DNA of 43,001 bases from contig JBCDFV010000036.1 in the NCBI GenBank assembly GCA_039177555.1, forward strand, positions 1-43,001, written 5' to 3'. The stretch comes from JANQGH01 sp039177555. Lineage in GTDB: Bacteria > Pseudomonadota > Alphaproteobacteria > DSM-16000 > Inquilinaceae. The translations under genes were made by a program, and so were the position numbers. Below are positions 40,774 through 43,001 of this stretch, piece by piece. Every line of letters begins with the position of its first letter. Positions within the stretch are counted from its first letter, which is position 1. The notes under the pieces are model-generated. The model made no database searches, was not told the origin of the DNA, and saw nothing but the letters and a program-made list of their open reading frames with translations.

Positions 40774-41955
40774 TCAGGGGCTCGGCACCGTCGCCGGATC
40801 GGGTGCGAACTGTCCCAGCGACACGGCCTCGCCGCCGGCGACCTCGACCAGCGTGACGTCCCTGAGCGCGATGCGGTCCTGCCCGGCGAACGTGATGGTG
40901 GTGCCGGTGACGCCGTCGAAATCCACGATGGCGTCAAGGGCGTCCCGCACGGCCGGACCTTCGGTGCTGCCCGCTGCGGCCATGGCGGCAGCAAAGAGCT
41001 GGATCGCTTCGTAGCCCGTTGCCGAAAAGGCAAATGGCTCGTAGTCGCCGTACTGCGCTTCGTGTGCGCGGTAGAACGCCTCCAGGTCGCTACCCGGGGC
41101 CGGGAAACCCGCCATGGAGAACACCACGCCCTCCGCCGGATCGCCGATCCCAAAGGTGGTGGGCGAGTCGATGCCATCGGACCCCAGGACCGGCACGTCG
41201 GATCCGGCGGCGCGCAGCGCGGTGATGAAGGCCGGGAAATGGGGCTCGTAGGCGGAGGTCATCACCACATCGGGTGCGGGGTCGAGCGCGGCGATGGCCG
41301 TCGCCTCCGCCGTGAAGTTCTGCTGGTCGAAGGCATAGGTCGTCGTGCCCAGCAGGCTGCCGCCCCGCGCCTCGAAGGCTTCTGCGAACCATTGCGGCAG
41401 CAGATCCGTGTAGGGCGTGTCCGGCGATAGCAAGATGTGCGCCGTCTCGTAACCCTGCGCGATGGCATAGTCCGCGAGCACGGCCGCCTGCAACGTGTCG
41501 GCAGTTTTCAATTGGAACATGTACGGCCCGATTTCTCCGGCCAGGATGGGCGTGGAGGCACACGCGGCAATCATCGGGATTTCGGCCCGTGCCGCGATCT
41601 GCCCGACGGCGATTGCCGGATCCACATCGCACGGCACCAGCAGCGCTGACACCCCCTCGGCAACCAGTTCGCGCGCGACGACGGCCGCCGCCGCGGTTTC
41701 GGAACGCATGTCCCGGGCGATCAGTTCGATGGTGCCGAGGCCTTCGATACCGCCGGCGGCATTGATCTCGGCAACGGCCATCTCCGCGCCTTCCAGGACA
41801 GCGCCGTCGAAGAACGCGAGATATCCGGTCAGGCCAGCGGCAAAGCCGATCTGGATGTCCTCCGCGGCAGCCGGGGTCGCGGTTCCAAGCGCCACGGTGG
41901 TGGCCAGCGCGAGAGCTGACAGGGAACGAAGTCGAAAGTGAGTGTCGTCTTTCAC
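40774..41955 (-). CDS. Branched-chain amino-acid-type ABC transporter substrate-binding protein (LivJ/LivK-like)
   Basis: 393 residues from the GTG at 41955, which is preceded by AGAGAGGA at six bases; a longer frame from 42081 would only add non-signal sequence and run into the upstream gene. The signal peptide is FRLRSLSALALATTVALG, with likely cleavage after PAAAE-region residues. The mature protein follows the type I periplasmic-binding fold: IQIGFAAGLTGYLAFFDGAVLEGAEMAVAEIN, VSALLVPCDVDPAIAVGQIA and DVVMTSAYEPHFPAFITALRAAG. It captures the solute in the periplasm for LivHMGF. Position between the permease/ATPase fusion and livF is normal for these operons. Ligand unknown; the conserved cys pairs of some relatives are partly present. 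Confidence 0.93.
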   Translation of the reverse strand: MKDDTHFRLRSLSALALATTVALGTATPAAAEDIQIGFAAGLTGYLAFFDGAVLEGAEMAVAEINAAGGIEGLGTIELIARDMRSETAAAAVVARELVAEGVSALLVPCDVDPAIAVGQIAARAEIPMIAACASTPILAGEIGPYMFQLKTADTLQAAVLADYAIAQGYETAHILLSPDTPYTDLLPQWFAEAFEARGGSLLGTTTYAFDQQNFTAEATAIAALDPAPDVVMTSAYEPHFPAFITALRAAGSDVPVLGSDGIDSPTTFGIGDPAEGVVFSMAGFPAPGSDLEAFYRAHEAQYGDYEPFAFSATGYEAIQLFAAAMAAAGSTEGPAVRDALDAIVDFDGVTGTTITFAGQDRIALRDVTLVEVAGGEAVSLGQFAPDPATVPSP

Positions 41956-41961
41956 GATGAA

Positions 41962-41969
41962 TCCTCTCT
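41962..41969 (-). promoter_or_regulatory. Shine-Dalgarno site fixing a GTG start
   Basis: AGAGAGGA on the minus strand, six bases before the GTG at 41955. It places the signal peptide at the N-terminus and excludes the 42-codon longer frame. Confidence 0.75.
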
Positions 41970-41983
41970 GGTCTTGGTGGGTG

Positions 41984-43001
41984 TTAGAGGGTTTGGGCGG
42001 GGACCGTTCTAGCTGCGGTTCTTTCCGTCCATTCTGCGCTTTGGTCGGCTGTTGAGCGCCCGATGTAGGCATCGATGACACGCGGGTCGTTCAGGACCGC
42101 GTCCGGAGACCCGGCCGCGATCTGCTCGCCCTTGTCCAGAACCATGATCGTGTCCGAGAGCCTGGTGACAAAGGCCACATCGTGTTCGACCAGAACGATG
42201 GCGAGACCGAGCCTGGCTCGAATGTCTAGCAACGTCTCGCCAAGCGCCTCGGTTTCGGCCGTGTTCATCCCCGCCGCCGGCTCATCCAGCAACACGATCC
42301 TCGGCCGCATGGCGAGGGCGCGTGCGATTTCCAGCCGTCGCTGCGCCCCGTATTCGAGTTCTGCCGCGAAGCTGTCGGCACGTTCGGTCAGGTCGAGCAG
42401 ATCCATCAACCGGTCGGCATGGGCATCCGCCTCACGTCCGCGCTCACCGGCGGCGACCGAGGCGGCGCGGATGTTCTCGCGAACGCTGAGATAGGAAAAA
42501 AGGCGGATGCTCTGAAAGGTGCGGGCAAGGCCCATGCGCGCGCGCGTGTGGGACGGCGCGCGTGTCACATCCCGTCCCGTAAGGACGATCTGCCCGCTGT
42601 CGACCGGCAGCGAGCCGCCAATCAGCGCCAGCAGCGTCGACTTTCCGGCGCCATTTGCGCCCAGGATACCAAGGATCTGGCCGGGTCGAACGGTCAGGCT
42701 GACTTGCGACACCGCATCCACGCCGCCGAAACTCTTGCTGATCGAGGCTACCTCCAGCAAGGGTTCACGAGACCTTCGCGCAACGCTGGCTGCCTCTTCC
42801 TCCGGCTCCGGCCGGCCCCGTGCGGGCGGCACCAGACGTCGCAACAGCGGCAGAGAGGCATCGATTTCCGACCGGCCCGCGATGCCGTTCGGCAGCCGGT
42901 ACAGGCACAGGAGGATGGCGACGGCAACCCCCAGCGTGGTGAGGCCCAGGACCTCCGGCAGCTCGATGGCGCCGATCGTCAGGCCGCTTTCAGCACGGCG
43001 C
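41984..43001 (-). CDS. Fused LivM permease-LivG ATPase, 5' truncated by window edge
   Basis: The frame is open to the right edge; about 338 residues are visible. The first part, ELPEVLGLTTLGVAVAILLC and LYRLPNGIAG, is the last membrane helix of a LivM-type permease. A linker rich in Arg, Pro and Glu follows (about 40 residues). A full LivG ATPase comes next: Walker A GANGAGKST, a diverged signature in LEYGAQRRLEIARA, Walker B IVLLDEPAAGMN, and VLVEHDVAFV with the switch His. The TTG at 42844 is internal, since the frame upstream encodes permease. Fusion of LivM and LivG is known in other bacteria. The C-terminal LivG extension (RSTADQSAEW...) is short. Confidence 0.9.
   Translation of the reverse strand, partial: RRAESGLTIGAIELPEVLGLTTLGVAVAILLCLYRLPNGIAGRSEIDASLPLLRRLVPPARGRPEPEEEAASVARRSREPLLEVASISKSFGGVDAVSQVSLTVRPGQILGILGANGAGKSTLLALIGGSLPVDSGQIVLTGRDVTRAPSHTRARMGLARTFQSIRLFSYLSVRENIRAASVAAGERGREADAHADRLMDLLDLTERADSFAAELEYGAQRRLEIARALAMRPRIVLLDEPAAGMNTAETEALGETLLDIRARLGLAIVLVEHDVAFVTRLSDTIMVLDKGEQIAAGSPDAVLNDPRVIDAYIGRSTADQSAEWTERTAARTVPAQTL

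Noticed and set aside
1..43001. tRNA, rRNA, CRISPR, insertion sequence or prophage signals
   Set aside because: No cloverleaf-like sequence, regular spacer repeat, transposase or integrase motif, or long terminal repeat was seen. A tool-based scan would be needed to exclude small RNA genes.

Overview
The window is GC-rich, densely packed DNA of proteobacterial, most likely alphaproteobacterial, character. Genes are separated by few bases or share 4-base stop/start overlaps, most codons end in G or C, and several starts are GTG or TTG behind strong Shine-Dalgarno sequences. I see no tRNA, rRNA, CRISPR array, transposase or integrase. Taxonomy is inferred from gene families and style only.

Bases 1-13,340 form a catabolic island in short blocks of alternating strand. 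It holds the end of an OppF/DppF-type ABC ATPase, a trimethylamine-dehydrogenase-like flavoprotein, a carboxymuconolactone-decarboxylase-family protein, a GMC oxidoreductase with a small partner, an EamA exporter, an alpha/beta-hydrolase-fold protein, an amidase, an acetoacetate-decarboxylase-like protein, two SDR dehydrogenases, a second GMC oxidoreductase and a ureidoglycolate-lyase-family protein. Several members carry substitutions at normally catalytic positions. The second GMC gene has no ATG, GTG or TTG start.

Bases 13,340-22,730 hold a fatty acid desaturase, an HPPD-like VOC dioxygenase and a malic enzyme on one strand, a small ferredoxin-like-fold candidate, and a three-gene run of FMN glutamate-synthase-like protein, ThDP enzyme and aldehyde dehydrogenase.

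Bases 22,900-28,100 are a recognisable iron-uptake type operon on the minus strand: imelysin, di-heme oxidoreductase, second imelysin and a Tat-exported DUF1513 protein. A Fur-like box inside a larger dyad lies in its promoter, and a perfect 12-bp hairpin separates the first two genes.

Bases 28,236-35,303 are the least ordinary part. They contain an isolated DUF2958 gene, a 600-base stretch without a recognisable gene, and a divergent locus. In that locus a 63-residue peptide with an aromatic/glycine-rich tail faces a heme-oxygenase-like diiron protein and an S41 peptidase without a signal peptide, and is followed by a cyclase-like/ATPase/TPR regulator. I propose it as a candidate peptide-modification (RiPP-like) system; this is inference.

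Bases 35,405-43,001 hold a cysteine hydrolase, an ornithine-cyclodeaminase-family enzyme, a phytoene-desaturase-like oxidoreductase, and a branched-chain amino-acid-type ABC transporter operon whose permease and ATPase are fused and run off the right edge.
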